A DNA stretch of 64,000 nt from UKL13-2 sp031414695 (GCA_031414695.1 JANNWG010000014.1:1-64000); one strand, 5' to 3'; positions 52,091-61,564 are shown, numbered from the stretch's first letter. Program-made: numbers and translations. The notes: generated from the sequence alone by a model not told the origin.

Positions 52091-54151
52091 CTACACCCCA
52101 ACCGCCTCCAATTTCTCACTCACCGACATCCACTCCCATTCGCAATCCTCAATCGCGGTTTTGACCTCACCTTGACGTTTTAGCATCTCTTGTAGCTGCG
52201 GTTTTTTATCGTCCGTGTAGGCGGATTCATCGCTTAACCACGTCTCAATATTGCCGCGTTCGGTGGTGAGTGCTTTTAGTTTGGCGTCTAACTCAGCTAA
52301 CTTTTTCTCTAACGGCTTACGGGCGTTGGCAAGCTGCTGGCGCGCGTTGGCGTCTTGTTTCTTTTGATCTTTGCGGTCATTTGAAGATGCGACTATTGGC
52401 GGGCTGCTTGGAGCAATATTGACTGAAACTGCCCGTGGTTCTTGCACTTTGGTTGTTTTATCAACGACAGTCTTAGTCACATGCGCGTTGTTGCGTTTTG
52501 ATGCGTACTCTTTTGCCCACTGTTTGTAGTCGTCCAAATCGCCATCGAATTCTTTCACTTCGCCTTCGGCCACCAGCCACAGTGTATCGGCAGTTGCTTT
52601 AAGCAAATGCCTGTCATGCGCGACTACCACGAGTGTGCCTTCAAAATCTTGCAGTGCTTCGGCTAGCGCCTCGCGCATGTCGATATCGAGGTGATTGGTT
52701 GGCTCATCTAGTAGTAGCAAATTTGGTTTTTGCCATACGATGAGCGCTAATGCTAAACGCGCCTTCTCGCCGCCAGAAAACGGCCCAATCGGCTCATCAC
52801 AACGAGCACCGCGAAAATCAAAGCCACCTAAGAAATTACGAAATTCTTGCTCACGGGTGGTGGGATCTTGGCGTCTAAAATGCAAAAGCGCAGACTCATC
52901 TGTGCGTAGCTGCTCGATTTGATGCTGCGCGAAGTAGCCGATTTTTAAGCCTTGCCCTTCAAAACGCCCGCCTTTTTTCTGCGCCAAGGTACCCGCAAGT
53001 GTTTTTACCAGCGTGGATTTACCCGCGCCGTTGGGACCGAGCAAGCCAATTTTGTCGCCATAAAAAAGACGCAGCTCGACATGCGGCAAGATGTCGCGAG
53101 CCTCATAACCAAGTGTGGCCTCTTTCAAATGCAATAGTTGGCGCGGCGCGGCGGCAGGTTTACGAAATTGAAATTCAAATGGCGAATCGACGTGAGCCGC
53201 CGCGATAATTTCCATCCGCTCCAAAGTTTTGATGCGACTCTGCGCTTGCTTGGCCTTGGTGGCTTTCGCTTTGAAGCGATCAATAAAACTATGCAAGTGT
53301 GCAACTTGCCGCTGCTGCTTCACATGCTGCGCTTGCTGGTTGGCTAGTTGCATCGCGCGGGTGCGCTCGAAGGTGGAATAGTTGCCCGTATATTCGTTGA
53401 GCTTTTGATTTTCAACGTGAACAATTTTATTCACCACGGCATCAAGAAAATCGCGGTCGTGAGTAATCAGAAATAACGTGCCGCGGTATTGATCGAGCCA
53501 ATCTTCGAGCCACATTACCGCGTCTAAATCGAGGTGATTGGTCGGCTCATCGAGCAACAACAAATCCGAACGACACATCAACGCCTGCGCCAAATTTAGG
53601 CGCATCCGCCAGCCACCAGAAAAAGTGCTGACCGCGCGTGTTTGCGCTTCTTCATCAAAGCCTAAACCCGACAACAGTGCACCAGCACGCGAACGCGACA
53701 CATAGCCGCCGATTTCTTCAAACTTGGTATAAAGATTTGATAGATCGTGGGCTAATTTTTCATGCTCCGCTTCATCATGCCACTCGACTGCTTCGGCCTT
53801 GGCAAGCTCGGCTTCCACCACGCGCAATTCACGATCGCCATCAAGCGCGTAATCGAGCGCAGATAACGCACTTTGTGGCGTGTGTTGTGCCACGTGCGCG
53901 ATGACCCATGTTGGCGGCATGGATAACTCGCCCGCGTCCTGATGCATCTCGCCACGCATGAGCGCAAAAAGTGTTGATTTGCCAATGCCATTCGCGCCTA
54001 CCAGCCCGACTTTATGACCGGGGAAAAGGGTGAGATTGGCGTTGTCAAAAAGCCGCTTGGTGCCGCGGGCTACGGTTAAATTTGAGAGTCTGATAATAGA
54101 TATTTTTTGGGGGACCCGCCGATGGACGCCGATAAACGCCGATAAAGTCAA
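52091..54151 (-). CDS. ABC-F family ATPase (YheS-like)
   Basis: A 686-residue twin-ATPase without membrane segments. Domain 1 has Walker A GANGIGKST, signature TFSGGWRMRL and LLLLDEPTNHLDLDA; domain 2 has GPNGAGKST, PFSGGEKARL and LLLLDEPTNHLDID. An arm-linker follows domain 1, and a basic coiled-coil tail (from about 580) ends the protein. It is most like YheS/Uup-type translation factors acting on the ribosome. The only good start, ATG at 54151, lies in a repeat hairpin; family alignment begins near residue 18, where no ATG/GTG/TTG exists. Confidence 0.93.
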   Translation of the reverse strand: MTLSAFIGVHRRVPQKISIIRLSNLTVARGTKRLFDNANLTLFPGHKVGLVGANGIGKSTLFALMRGEMHQDAGELSMPPTWVIAHVAQHTPQSALSALDYALDGDRELRVVEAELAKAEAVEWHDEAEHEKLAHDLSNLYTKFEEIGGYVSRSRAGALLSGLGFDEEAQTRAVSTFSGGWRMRLNLAQALMCRSDLLLLDEPTNHLDLDAVMWLEDWLDQYRGTLFLITHDRDFLDAVVNKIVHVENQKLNEYTGNYSTFERTRAMQLANQQAQHVKQQRQVAHLHSFIDRFKAKATKAKQAQSRIKTLERMEIIAAAHVDSPFEFQFRKPAAAPRQLLHLKEATLGYEARDILPHVELRLFYGDKIGLLGPNGAGKSTLVKTLAGTLAQKKGGRFEGQGLKIGYFAQHQIEQLRTDESALLHFRRQDPTTREQEFRNFLGGFDFRGARCDEPIGPFSGGEKARLALALIVWQKPNLLLLDEPTNHLDIDMREALAEALQDFEGTLVVVAHDRHLLKATADTLWLVAEGEVKEFDGDLDDYKQWAKEYASKRNNAHVTKTVVDKTTKVQEPRAVSVNIAPSSPPIVASSNDRKDQKKQDANARQQLANARKPLEKKLAELDAKLKALTTERGNIETWLSDESAYTDDKKPQLQEMLKRQGEVKTAIEDCEWEWMSVSEKLEAVGV

Positions 54152-54224
54152 AAGCCAATCAAAAACAACTCAACAGCAAATTTTTTGTTTTGATTTGTCG
54201 GCGTTTATCGGCGTCCATCGGCGG
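54116..54224. repeat. 109-bp hairpin repeat with 27-bp perfect arms
   Basis: CCGCCGATGGACGCCGATAA plus ACGCCGA (54116-54142) and its exact complement (54198-54224) enclose an AT-rich 55-bp centre. Each arm is itself a 10-bp direct repeat (CGCCGATGGA, CGCCGATAAA, CGCCGATAAA). It lies between xth and the ABC-F gene and supplies the latter's ATG and first residues. Confidence 0.85.
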
Positions 54225-54271
54225 TTTCAATTGTTTTAGCGTCGTGTTTTAATGTTGTGCTTAGGCGTCCT

Positions 54272-55042
54272 TTATAGCGCGTAATCATAATCAATCGACA
54301 ACGGCGCATGGTCTGAAAACCACACATCTTTGTAGATGCGGGCATATTCGGCGGTCGCGGCAATGGCGGGCGTGCAAATGTGATAGTCGATGCGCCAGCC
54401 GACGTTGTTTTCGCGCGCATTGCCGCGGTTTGACCACCAGGTGTATTGATCTGGCAGCGGGATGAGACGGCGGAAGGTATCAACATAGCCGACTTCATCA
54501 AATAATTGCGTGAGCCACGCACGCTCTTCTGGTAAAAAGCCAGAATTCTTTTTGTTGCCGCGCCAATTTTTTAAGTCCACTTCTTTATGCGCGATATTCC
54601 AATCGCCGACAATCACATAGTCGCGCCCCGTTTTCATTAGCGCTTGTAAAAATGGCATAAAAACCGCCATAAAGCGAAATTTTTTCGCCTGCGATTCTTC
54701 AGAAGCCGCGCCTGACGGTACGTAAAGTGATACCACCGATAAATTGCCAAATTGCGCTTCGATATAGCGACCTTCGGCGTCAATCCAATCAACACCAGTG
54801 CCCACAATCACCTTATCTGGCGCGCGTTTTGAGAGGATAGCTACACCAGCATAGCCTTTTTTTTCAGCCGGATGATACGTGGCGTGCATTTTCCACTTGC
54901 GAAACTCTTCCGGCACGTCAGTCTCCAGCGCCTTTATTTCTTGGAGGCACACCACGTCTGGCTTTTGACGTTTAAGCCACGTGACAATGCCTTTGGTGGT
55001 GGCAGAGCGAATACCGTTAACGTTAACTGAGATGACGCGCAT
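54272..55042 (-). CDS. xth: Exodeoxyribonuclease III
   Basis: A 256-residue AP endonuclease/3'-exonuclease. I use the ATG at 55042 (MRVISVNVNGIRSATTKG). Active-site elements are VVCLQEIKA (Glu), the YVPSGA region, VGDWNIAHKEVDL (Asp and Asn) and WFSDHAPLSIDYD (Asp-His). It repairs abasic sites. It is divergent from pyrE with about 60 bp between, a common betaproteobacterial pair. Confidence 0.95.
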   Translation of the reverse strand: MRVISVNVNGIRSATTKGIVTWLKRQKPDVVCLQEIKALETDVPEEFRKWKMHATYHPAEKKGYAGVAILSKRAPDKVIVGTGVDWIDAEGRYIEAQFGNLSVVSLYVPSGAASEESQAKKFRFMAVFMPFLQALMKTGRDYVIVGDWNIAHKEVDLKNWRGNKKNSGFLPEERAWLTQLFDEVGYVDTFRRLIPLPDQYTWWSNRGNARENNVGWRIDYHICTPAIAATAEYARIYKDVWFSDHAPLSIDYDYAL

Positions 55043-55103
55043 GAAACAAAGCCCTAAAATAACCGCAAGCTGACAATTATGCGGGATTTGCCCGCCACAC
55101 TCG

Positions 55104-55772
55104 ATGACAACACCTGATTTCCGCGCCGAATTCGTCGAATTCGCCATCCGCCAGAACGCATTACGTTTTGGCGAATTTCAAACTAAAGCTGGCAGAAACT
55201 CGCCTTATTTTTTTAATTCGGGCTTATTTAACGATGGCGCGTCAATGGCCGCGTTGTCTGGGTTTTATGCGAAAGCGGCGCTGGCATCACAAGTAAAATT
55301 CGACATGATTTTTGGCCCTGCCTACAAGGGCATCACGCTAGCGGCGGGTATGGCGATAAAACTTGCCGAAGCGGGGCACAATGTGCCGTTTGCATTCAAT
55401 CGTAAAGAGGCCAAAGACCACGGCGAGGGCGGCTTGATCGTCGGCGCACCGTTGGCCGGGCGCGTCTTGATTGTGGACGACGTAATATCGGCGGGCACGT
55501 CGGTGCGGGAGTCAATTGACATGATTACTGCCGCTGGTGCGACCCCGGCTGGTGTCGTGATTTCGCTTGATCGGCAAGAGCGTAGCGGGAATGCAACCGA
55601 AATTGGCACGTTTTCTGCATCAGAGGAAGTCAGCCGCGCACATGGTATTCCCGTTATTGCGGTGGCGACATTAACTGACTTACTCACATATCTCTCAACA
55701 AACCCCGACGAAACCGATAAACTGATGAAAATAGCAGCATATCGACAACAGTACGGCGCGACTCTTACCTAA
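55104..55772 (+). CDS. pyrE: Orotate phosphoribosyltransferase
   Basis: A 222-residue enzyme adding PRPP to orotate in pyrimidine synthesis. FAIRQNALRFGEFQTKAGRNSPYFFN is the family N-terminus; FGPAYKGITLAAG and FNRKEAKDHGEGG form the active loop; RVLIVDDVISAGTSV is the PRPP-binding motif. Length is normal. Confidence 0.97.
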   Translation: MTTPDFRAEFVEFAIRQNALRFGEFQTKAGRNSPYFFNSGLFNDGASMAALSGFYAKAALASQVKFDMIFGPAYKGITLAAGMAIKLAEAGHNVPFAFNRKEAKDHGEGGLIVGAPLAGRVLIVDDVISAGTSVRESIDMITAAGATPAGVVISLDRQERSGNATEIGTFSASEEVSRAHGIPVIAVATLTDLLTYLSTNPDETDKLMKIAAYRQQYGATLT

Positions 55773-55779
55773 AACAATC

Positions 55780-56547
55780 ATGATCCTGAATCGGCATTTC
55801 CTTTTTTCGTGCTTAGCGTTCACCTCGCTTGGACTTTTAAATACGCCTGCGGCATTAGCCCAATCAACGCTATTTAAGTGCACGGATGATAAAGGCATCA
55901 CACACTACGGCGAGACTATGCCTGCCGCCTGCGCCAAAAAAGACATCACTGAGATGAGCAAGCAAGGCCGCACCGTTAGAAAGTTAGACGCACCGTTGAC
56001 ACCAGAGCAGCTTAAAACGCGCGCAGATGAGGCGCAAAAAAAAGCCGTTGAAGACCAAAAGATAGCCGATCAACGTCAAAAGGATTTGGCACTATTGGGT
56101 ACATACGGCTCCGAGCGAGAGCTTGATGTGCTGCGAGATAAAGATTTAGCCCAGATCGAGCAGAGACGTAAATTTTTAGAAAGCCGTATTGGTGAAGCCG
56201 ATGCAAAAGTCACAAAGGCGACCAACCAAATGGAGTTTTATATTGCGGGCCAAAGTAAAAATGCTAAACCTACTATTGGCAAAGACGGCAAGCCAACAAT
56301 ACGCGAAGTGCCACCGCAAATTCAAGCTGACTTTGATCGCGCGAAAATTGATCGCGGTAATCTTGATCTAGAGATCGCTCGACTGGATCTCGATAAAAAA
56401 GAAACGTCATCCAAATATGAAGTCGAAAAAGATCGTCTGCGCCGTCTTAAAAATGGCATGCGCCCCGGTACTATCCTAAATAATAAAGGCGATGTGTTGA
56501 TTGAAGCGCCGATGCCTAAACGCGTGATGGCGCCGCAAACACGCTAA
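55780..56547 (+). CDS. Exported DUF4124 protein
   Basis: A 255-residue protein with a signal peptide (about 1-27, ALAQ). The DUF4124 motif (about 28-60) is STLFKCTDDKGITHYGETMP with two cysteines. Most of the rest (about 80-225) is charged coiled coil. DUF4124 proteins are common periplasmic proteins of unknown role. It follows pyrE after 7 bp and may be co-transcribed. Confidence 0.85.
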   Translation: MILNRHFLFSCLAFTSLGLLNTPAALAQSTLFKCTDDKGITHYGETMPAACAKKDITEMSKQGRTVRKLDAPLTPEQLKTRADEAQKKAVEDQKIADQRQKDLALLGTYGSERELDVLRDKDLAQIEQRRKFLESRIGEADAKVTKATNQMEFYIAGQSKNAKPTIGKDGKPTIREVPPQIQADFDRAKIDRGNLDLEIARLDLDKKETSSKYEVEKDRLRRLKNGMRPGTILNNKGDVLIEAPMPKRVMAPQTR

Positions 56548-56666
56548 TTTCAGATCGCTAATGTGCTTAGACTCACACCAATCCGTAAAATATTGCGAAC
56601 AGTGCGAAATAGCAGATCAGCAACGCAACATCTCTAGTTTGTATGCAAGTTCACCAGCTACGATAT

Positions 56667-57401
56667 TCACATCGGGGTAACGCCAACCCACCATTCGTTA
56701 CGACGATTCCAAGGCGCAGTGAATGGGTCATCGTAAAATGCCAGCATTGGTGCACCTACCGTTTTCAGTTTGCGGGCGGCGATAAATGCGTCTAATGCTT
56801 CGCGGTGCTTGGCTAAATTGGCTTTCGACGAAAAGCCGCTAAAACGGATGGCGACGCGCCGCTCTGGTGCACTTACGCGAAAACGCACTTGTGCGTTGTT
56901 TGGTTTGGGTAACGTGTCTAGCGTGTATTGGCTCGGCATCATGAAGGCAACGGTCCAGCGTTGAGATGTTTTTTCATTTTGCGATTCAGCGCCTACTTGT
57001 GCGCCAACAACAGGCACCAGTGTGACTGGCGAGGTCATCGCAATTTTTTCGCTTTTATTGGTGGCTGGCGCGGCATCCGTCTGCGTCACAGGCGAGGTCA
57101 TCGCGATGCTGGTGCGTGAAGTATTGCCACCAAAAATATAGCCTGCTAGAAGCCGAAAGCCGGCATTAACTGCGCCACTACGATCGCCTTCAACATCGAC
57201 CTCAGCCATGAGCATCGGCTGGTATTCGCGAATCTCAATTGCATCAAGCTGCTCTATCACTTTGTACTTTGGCTGTTCGTATTTATCGCTGGGCAGTTTG
57301 TCCGTCTGTGTAGTGGTGTTGGTAGCCGGTGTTTGTGCTTGCAGTCCCGATGCTGTAATCAGCGCGAGCGTAAGGGCGATACAGATGAGGGTTAGCTTCA
57401 T
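56667..57401 (-). CDS. Exported SOUL heme-binding family protein
   Basis: A 244-residue protein with a signal peptide (about 1-22, LQAQ). The SOUL domain shows YEQPKYKVIEQLDAIEIREY, FRLLAGYIFGGN, IAMTSPVTQ (a repeated motif, also IAMTSPVTLVPVV) and a C-terminal YDDPFTAPWNRRNEWWVGV. Family members bind heme or lipids; the role in bacteria is not settled. Transcribed alone. Confidence 0.9.
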   Translation of the reverse strand: MKLTLICIALTLALITASGLQAQTPATNTTTQTDKLPSDKYEQPKYKVIEQLDAIEIREYQPMLMAEVDVEGDRSGAVNAGFRLLAGYIFGGNTSRTSIAMTSPVTQTDAAPATNKSEKIAMTSPVTLVPVVGAQVGAESQNEKTSQRWTVAFMMPSQYTLDTLPKPNNAQVRFRVSAPERRVAIRFSGFSSKANLAKHREALDAFIAARKLKTVGAPMLAFYDDPFTAPWNRRNEWWVGVTPM

Positions 57402-57513
57402 TTCTTGTCTCGATTCTGGTTAGATGCATTGCTTTGACTAGAGATAAATAGCCTTGATTGTGATGACTTCAGGCAATTTATGATTGAATTAAATAACGGG
57501 CATAGTCGATAAC

Positions 57514-57536
57514 ATATTGTTTTATATAAACAATAT
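57514..57536. promoter_or_regulatory. 23-bp AT-rich palindrome
   Basis: ATATTGTTT (57514-57522) and AAACAATAT (57528-57536) are perfect arms around TATAT. It lies in the 319-bp gap between the divergent SOUL and MipA genes, a plausible operator for one or both. The rest of the gap is AT-rich and gene-free. Confidence 0.5.
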
Positions 57537-57720
57537 ATAAAAAATCTAATATCAATGTTATATTTGAACTACAGAGTATTTTTTGTGACCAATGAGTTCA
57601 TTTAACCATTGTTTGTTGTTTTTTCAAAACTAAACAGCCAAACGGTCAGATTTCAGATTTTCTGTCAATAAACGTTACAACCTCCAACCTCCAACTCCCA
57701 ACTTCAAATGAAACATAACC

Positions 57721-58578
57721 ATGCCAATTCTTTTCAATAGAGCATTTTCTTTCGCGTTGTTTATGGCGGGCATCACGTCGAGTGTGGGTGCGAATGCACA
57801 ATCCGAGCCAAATGGTGAAACAACTAATCGCCCGCTGTGGGAAGCGGGAGTAGCAGGAATTGGCATCGGTAGTCCCGCTTATCCGGGTGCGGCAGATCGT
57901 GTCAGTCGCGGGTTTGTTGTGCCTTGGTTTATCTACCGAGGCCAAATATTTCGTGCTGATGGCGACACAGTTGGTGCGCGAATATTAAAAAACGAAACCG
58001 TTGAATTTGACATCGGCTTTGCCGCCGCGCTAGGTGCGTCAAGCGAAGATGTAAAAGTACGCGAAGGCATGCCAAATCTTGGCTTTCAGTTTGAATTCGG
58101 TCCCCGTGTCATAGTCACTTTGGCGCGCCCAACGCCTGACTCAGTTGTTCGACTAGATGTTCCGCTACGAGGCGTCTTTGAATTCGATAATGGTATCAAG
58201 CAGCGAGGCTTCTCTTTTGAGCCGCGGCTGTCATATGATGATAGAAACATCGGCGGCGGCTGGGGCCTAAGCACTAGTGCTAGCGTGGTCGTGGGGGACA
58301 AGAAGTACAACGACTTCTTATACGGCGTACCTACCGCATTTGCTAACCGTACACGCCAAGCCTACGCCGCAAAATCCGGCATCATTACCACTCGCGTGCA
58401 ACTCGCGCTGTCACGTCCTATAACAAAAGATGTTCGCGTTTTTGCCTACACACGTTATGACGTTGCTGGCATGGGCGCCAACCGTGATAGCCCGTTACAT
58501 GTCAAAAATGGCGGCGTCTCATATGGCTTGGGTGCAACTTGGACACTAGGACGCTCCACGCGCACTGCGCCGGATTAA
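57721..58578 (+). CDS. MipA/OmpV family outer-membrane protein
   Basis: A 285-residue protein with a signal peptide (about 1-27, ANAQ). The MipA motif GIGIGSPAYPGAADRVSRGF is followed by VPWFIYRGQIFRADGDTVGARI, a beta-rich core and the typical C-terminal GLGATWTLGRS. MipA may scaffold murein-synthesising enzymes; OmpV-like relatives are porins. Its stop lies 52 bp from the converging mgtE stop. Confidence 0.88.
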   Translation: MPILFNRAFSFALFMAGITSSVGANAQSEPNGETTNRPLWEAGVAGIGIGSPAYPGAADRVSRGFVVPWFIYRGQIFRADGDTVGARILKNETVEFDIGFAAALGASSEDVKVREGMPNLGFQFEFGPRVIVTLARPTPDSVVRLDVPLRGVFEFDNGIKQRGFSFEPRLSYDDRNIGGGWGLSTSASVVVGDKKYNDFLYGVPTAFANRTRQAYAAKSGIITTRVQLALSRPITKDVRVFAYTRYDVAGMGANRDSPLHVKNGGVSYGLGATWTLGRSTRTAPD

Positions 58579-58630
58579 TGGTCAAAACGGTTGCAAGTTG
58601 AATTGATTAAGCACAGTCGATTAAATGCGC

Positions 58631-59830
58631 TCAAATGATCAATACCGTAGCCAAGCCCAGCAGCAAACCCATGCTGACGATGTCAGTAGAAGTCGTCAAA
58701 AATATGCTCGACGCGGTAGCTGGGTCAGCGCCAAAACGCTTGAGGGTTAGCGGCACAATCGATCCTGAAATACCGCTAACTGTGCACGCTCCAACCATGG
58801 CTAAAAATGTCACCAGTGAGAGCATCAACGCGTGTGGCGAATCTTGCGCGCGGGATGTGAACCACATCGCTAAGGCAGTCACAACACCAATCGGTGCGCC
58901 ATTCATCGCGCCGAGCAATCCTTCTTTAAATACTAATCGTTTACTATCACCAGGGTTAATTTCGCCCAGCGTAATGCCGCGCAGCGTAACGGCCATTGCT
59001 TGACAACCAGTATTGCCCGATTGCCCGGCAAGTACAGGTAAAAATGCAGCAAGAATAACGAGCTGATCAATTGTGCCTTGAAACATCGCGACCACACCAC
59101 CGGCTAGAAATGCGGTGAGCAAGTTAAGCTGCAACCACGGATGTCGGAATTTAAAACTCTTTAACAATGGTGTCGTAAGGCGTTCTTCTTTATCAACGCC
59201 AACCATGCTACCTGCCTGCGCCGTAATTTCAAATGCCTCAGATTCAAAAATGGTTTGCCCACGCACCAAGCCCAACAATTTGCCGTCCAGATCACACACT
59301 GGGTAAACCGGATAGTGACGATTCAAAGTTAAGCGCATGGCATCTGAAATTTTGCTATTGGGAGACAAATGAAATACATCGCGCAACATGATGTCCTGAA
59401 GCGATTGTTGCTTATCCGCAAAGAGCAAATCACGCATGGTGACAATGCCCAGTAACGTTCCCGCTGAATCAACCACATAGCCGTAAGTGATGAAAGCCGA
59501 TTTAATCAATGCGCGCAATTGTTCAATGGCTTCACTAACGAGCGTAGTTGGGGCAAGAATGCCGTATGCATACTCCATCAGCCGCCCAACTTCACCTTGA
59601 TCATAAGTTTGATTCTGCGACCATTGCGCCATCATTTCTGCTGGTGCAACTGCCATGATGGCGTGGTGTTGACCGGCAGGTAATGCCGACAATATATCCT
59701 GCGCAAACGCGGGGTTTAGCAGCGTCAATAAGTCGTACGCGCTGGCAGGCTCAACAATACTCAGAATTTTTGCCGCCTCAGACGCGGGACGCGCACGAAG
59801 CATTTCAATTTGCTGAAGCTTTGAGGTCAT
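58631..59830 (-). CDS. mgtE: Magnesium transporter MgtE
   Basis: A 399-residue Mg2+ channel. A short N domain (about 1-100) contains PAFAQDILSALPAGQHHAIM. Two CBS domains (about 105-215) include LLGIVTMRDLLFADKQQSLQ and LLGLVRGQTIFES. The membrane part has five segments with FLPVLAGQSGNTGCQAMAVT and the conserved GACTVSGISGSIVPLTLKRF. The N and CBS domains gate the pore by sensing cytosolic Mg2+. A tiny leader ORF with a matching ribosome site lies upstream. Confidence 0.94.
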   Translation of the reverse strand: MTSKLQQIEMLRARPASEAAKILSIVEPASAYDLLTLLNPAFAQDILSALPAGQHHAIMAVAPAEMMAQWSQNQTYDQGEVGRLMEYAYGILAPTTLVSEAIEQLRALIKSAFITYGYVVDSAGTLLGIVTMRDLLFADKQQSLQDIMLRDVFHLSPNSKISDAMRLTLNRHYPVYPVCDLDGKLLGLVRGQTIFESEAFEITAQAGSMVGVDKEERLTTPLLKSFKFRHPWLQLNLLTAFLAGGVVAMFQGTIDQLVILAAFLPVLAGQSGNTGCQAMAVTLRGITLGEINPGDSKRLVFKEGLLGAMNGAPIGVVTALAMWFTSRAQDSPHALMLSLVTFLAMVGACTVSGISGSIVPLTLKRFGADPATASSIFLTTSTDIVSMGLLLGLATVLII

Positions 59831-59854
59831 CAGCCTCTCCTTTTTATATATTTC

Positions 59855-59878
59855 TCAAACAGCTGTTTGTCTGACCAT
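59855..59878 (-). CDS. Possible 7-residue leader peptide before mgtE
   Basis: On the mgtE strand, AAGGAGAGGCGCATG starts an ORF MVRQTAV ending TGA, 25 bp before the mgtE start. The same AAGGAGAGGC sequence recurs right before the mgtE ATG. A perfect 14-bp palindrome CAAACAGCTGTTTG (59856-59869) overlaps the leader. Leader-peptide control is known for other Mg2+ transporters; here it is only a suggestion. Confidence 0.35.
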   Translation of the reverse strand: MVRQTAV

Positions 59879-60055
59879 GCGCCTCTCCTTACACTACAGG
59901 TGAGGGGTTGGTGCATTCTACCTAGCCAACATAAGGCGTGAGATTTTCTTCATAGCAGAGAGAATGTTGGACGCGAATGGCACTGACCACTTTGATCGCT
60001 CCTTTGATTAACCTCGTTGCGTGATCGTAATCAGGCACTAAGGGGCACTGCTGCC

Positions 60056-60299
60056 TGACTATTTTGCCAACGCCATGAAATACCGTTGCGCTGCGAATTT
60101 GCCAATATCAACACCAGCTTTACGCCCTCGCAACATTCACCATGGCATGATGATCGTGCTGTCGCGGGTCTTCGCATTTTTCGGCATGGCCGCGCCATTG
60201 GATCAACGCGTTATCGATGACGCCAGCAGCAGCCGTGGGAGACGCAAGTGCTGCCGCGATGGCAGCACAAGAAATGAACAAACGCGCGGTTGTACTCAT
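60056..60299 (-). pseudogene. Frameshifted small secreted protein
   Basis: A good signal peptide (MSTTARLFISCAAIAAALAS, ending PTAAAG) opens a frame that stops after VARA. Shifting one base at that point continues as GRKAGVDIGKFAAQRYFMAL and AK before a stop. This fits a single-base frameshift in a short secreted protein of about 80 residues with unknown family. In 59925-60055 another degraded frame follows (IKGAIKVVSAIRV...). The rest of 60300-60804 holds nothing recognised. Confidence 0.4.
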
Positions 60300-60804
60300 G
60301 AAAAAACTTTTCCTTAAAAGATAAAAGATAAAGTCAAAAATCAACGTTGAAACTCAGATAGCGCTATGCCAAACAATACTTCAGGCCACACTTCATTTAC
60401 CAATCAAGAATGACTACCCAAACTATTGCCAATTGAAAAATATGTTTTATATCATTGACTTTTAGAATGCGAAACTGCCTGAAGACGCCCTAAATACAAG
60501 CATCTCCAAAGCATCTTAGAGAGGGCAAAGTGCTTTTTGCGTGCCCACATCATCACTGCACAAAAGCTCAGAGGACAAAAATTCAGGCCATACTGACTAA
60601 TCGGAAAATGGACATCCAACCTATCAGCGAAAGGTAAATATATTTATCTCTGAGGTCGAAATGAGGTTCGACACCATTTGCTTCGGCTGATTGATGTAAT
60701 GCAGCTGGCCGAGAGTGAGGACGAAGGAGGTCGTTAAGCAGGCGTGCCGCGGTTGCGCTATTTGCGATGTGAGTAAGGCAAATATGCTGTTTACGCAATA
60801 CTGG

Positions 60805-61002
60805 CTAGGCGCTTAATTTATCCCGCAAAATCGTATTCACTTGTGCGGGATTAGCCTTGCCAGCGGAGGCCTTCATCACATGGCCGACTAGCGATTGCAG
60901 CGCTCTGTCTTTGCCGGCTTTGAATTCGGCGACGGATTTTTCGTTGTTGGCGATAACGGTATCGACGATTTTTTCGATCTCGTCTGTGTCTGACATTTGC
61001 AA
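60805..61002 (-). pseudogene. Partial second copy of the gatB 3' end
   Basis: The frame SDTDEIEKIVDTVIANNEKS, then VAEFKAGKDRALQSLVGHVM, matches the last 64 residues of the intact GatB at 62371 nearly residue for residue, to the stop. Nucleotides differ mostly at third codon positions, so it derives from a diverged functional gatB and is not a recent duplication. It is fused upstream to the broken ycaQ-like gene. It covers only the YqeY-like tail that contacts tRNA. Confidence 0.9.
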
Positions 61003-61564
61003 GAAGACGTTCATCCGGTCACAACGCATCGCGCAGCGCCTCAGCCGCATATAGCCGAATGCCGCGCTCACGTTTAACGATCCTGAGCATGCCGCGATAG
61101 TGCATGCTGTCCAGTAGGTACGTAGATACGTTTGACGAGCCGCCCCAAGCATTAGCAGCACGTCCATGTGAAAAGTGGGCCTCCACATCGCGCGGATGCA
61201 AATGTGGATGGGTACTAACAAATTCTAGTATCGCCGCCATCTGCTGTTGGGTCGCTTTGTTTAACATCGTGCGTGGCACACGTGGGTGCATCAGGCGCTG
61301 AATGGCACACGGCATAAAACCATAGTTGATGAAAAAATCCTCTTCAATATCGAGCTTGGTATAACGCGCCTCTAGCATACCTGCTACATAGTTTTTCACC
61401 CGATGCCGCAGGATTAAATCTTGCGCTCGCGCTGGTGCTCTGATGGGATCTGCCTACACAAAACCCATGTGCACAATGGCGCGTGATAGCGTGGTGGGCG
61501 TCACGAGTGAATTGGCGACAGCAAGACGAGGAAGGTGGCTTAGGTTGATCGGAGTGGCGATCAT
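61003..61564 (-). pseudogene. Truncated ycaQ-like DNA-glycosylase gene
   Basis: From the ATG at 61564: MIATPINLSHLPRLAVANSL, then IVHMGFV, an in-frame TAG at 61454-61456, then ADPIRAPARAQDLILRHRVK and DIEEDFFINYGFMP. This is the N-terminal half of the winged-helix YcaQ/DUF1006 family, interstrand-crosslink glycosylases. It ends abruptly near YAAEALRDAL, where the gatB-derived sequence begins. The stop (probably from CAG) and the truncation make it non-functional. Confidence 0.85.

Noticed and set aside
55043..55147. N-terminal extension of the xth frame
   Set aside because: It overlaps the divergent pyrE start; the family N-terminus begins at 55042.
59831..59950. A magnesium riboswitch (M-box) before mgtE
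   Set aside because: The conserved M-box core sequences are not present; only a short leader ORF and a palindrome are seen.
60583..60798. A 71-codon minus-strand frame
   Set aside because: No family likeness, no ribosome site; lies in decayed intergenic DNA.
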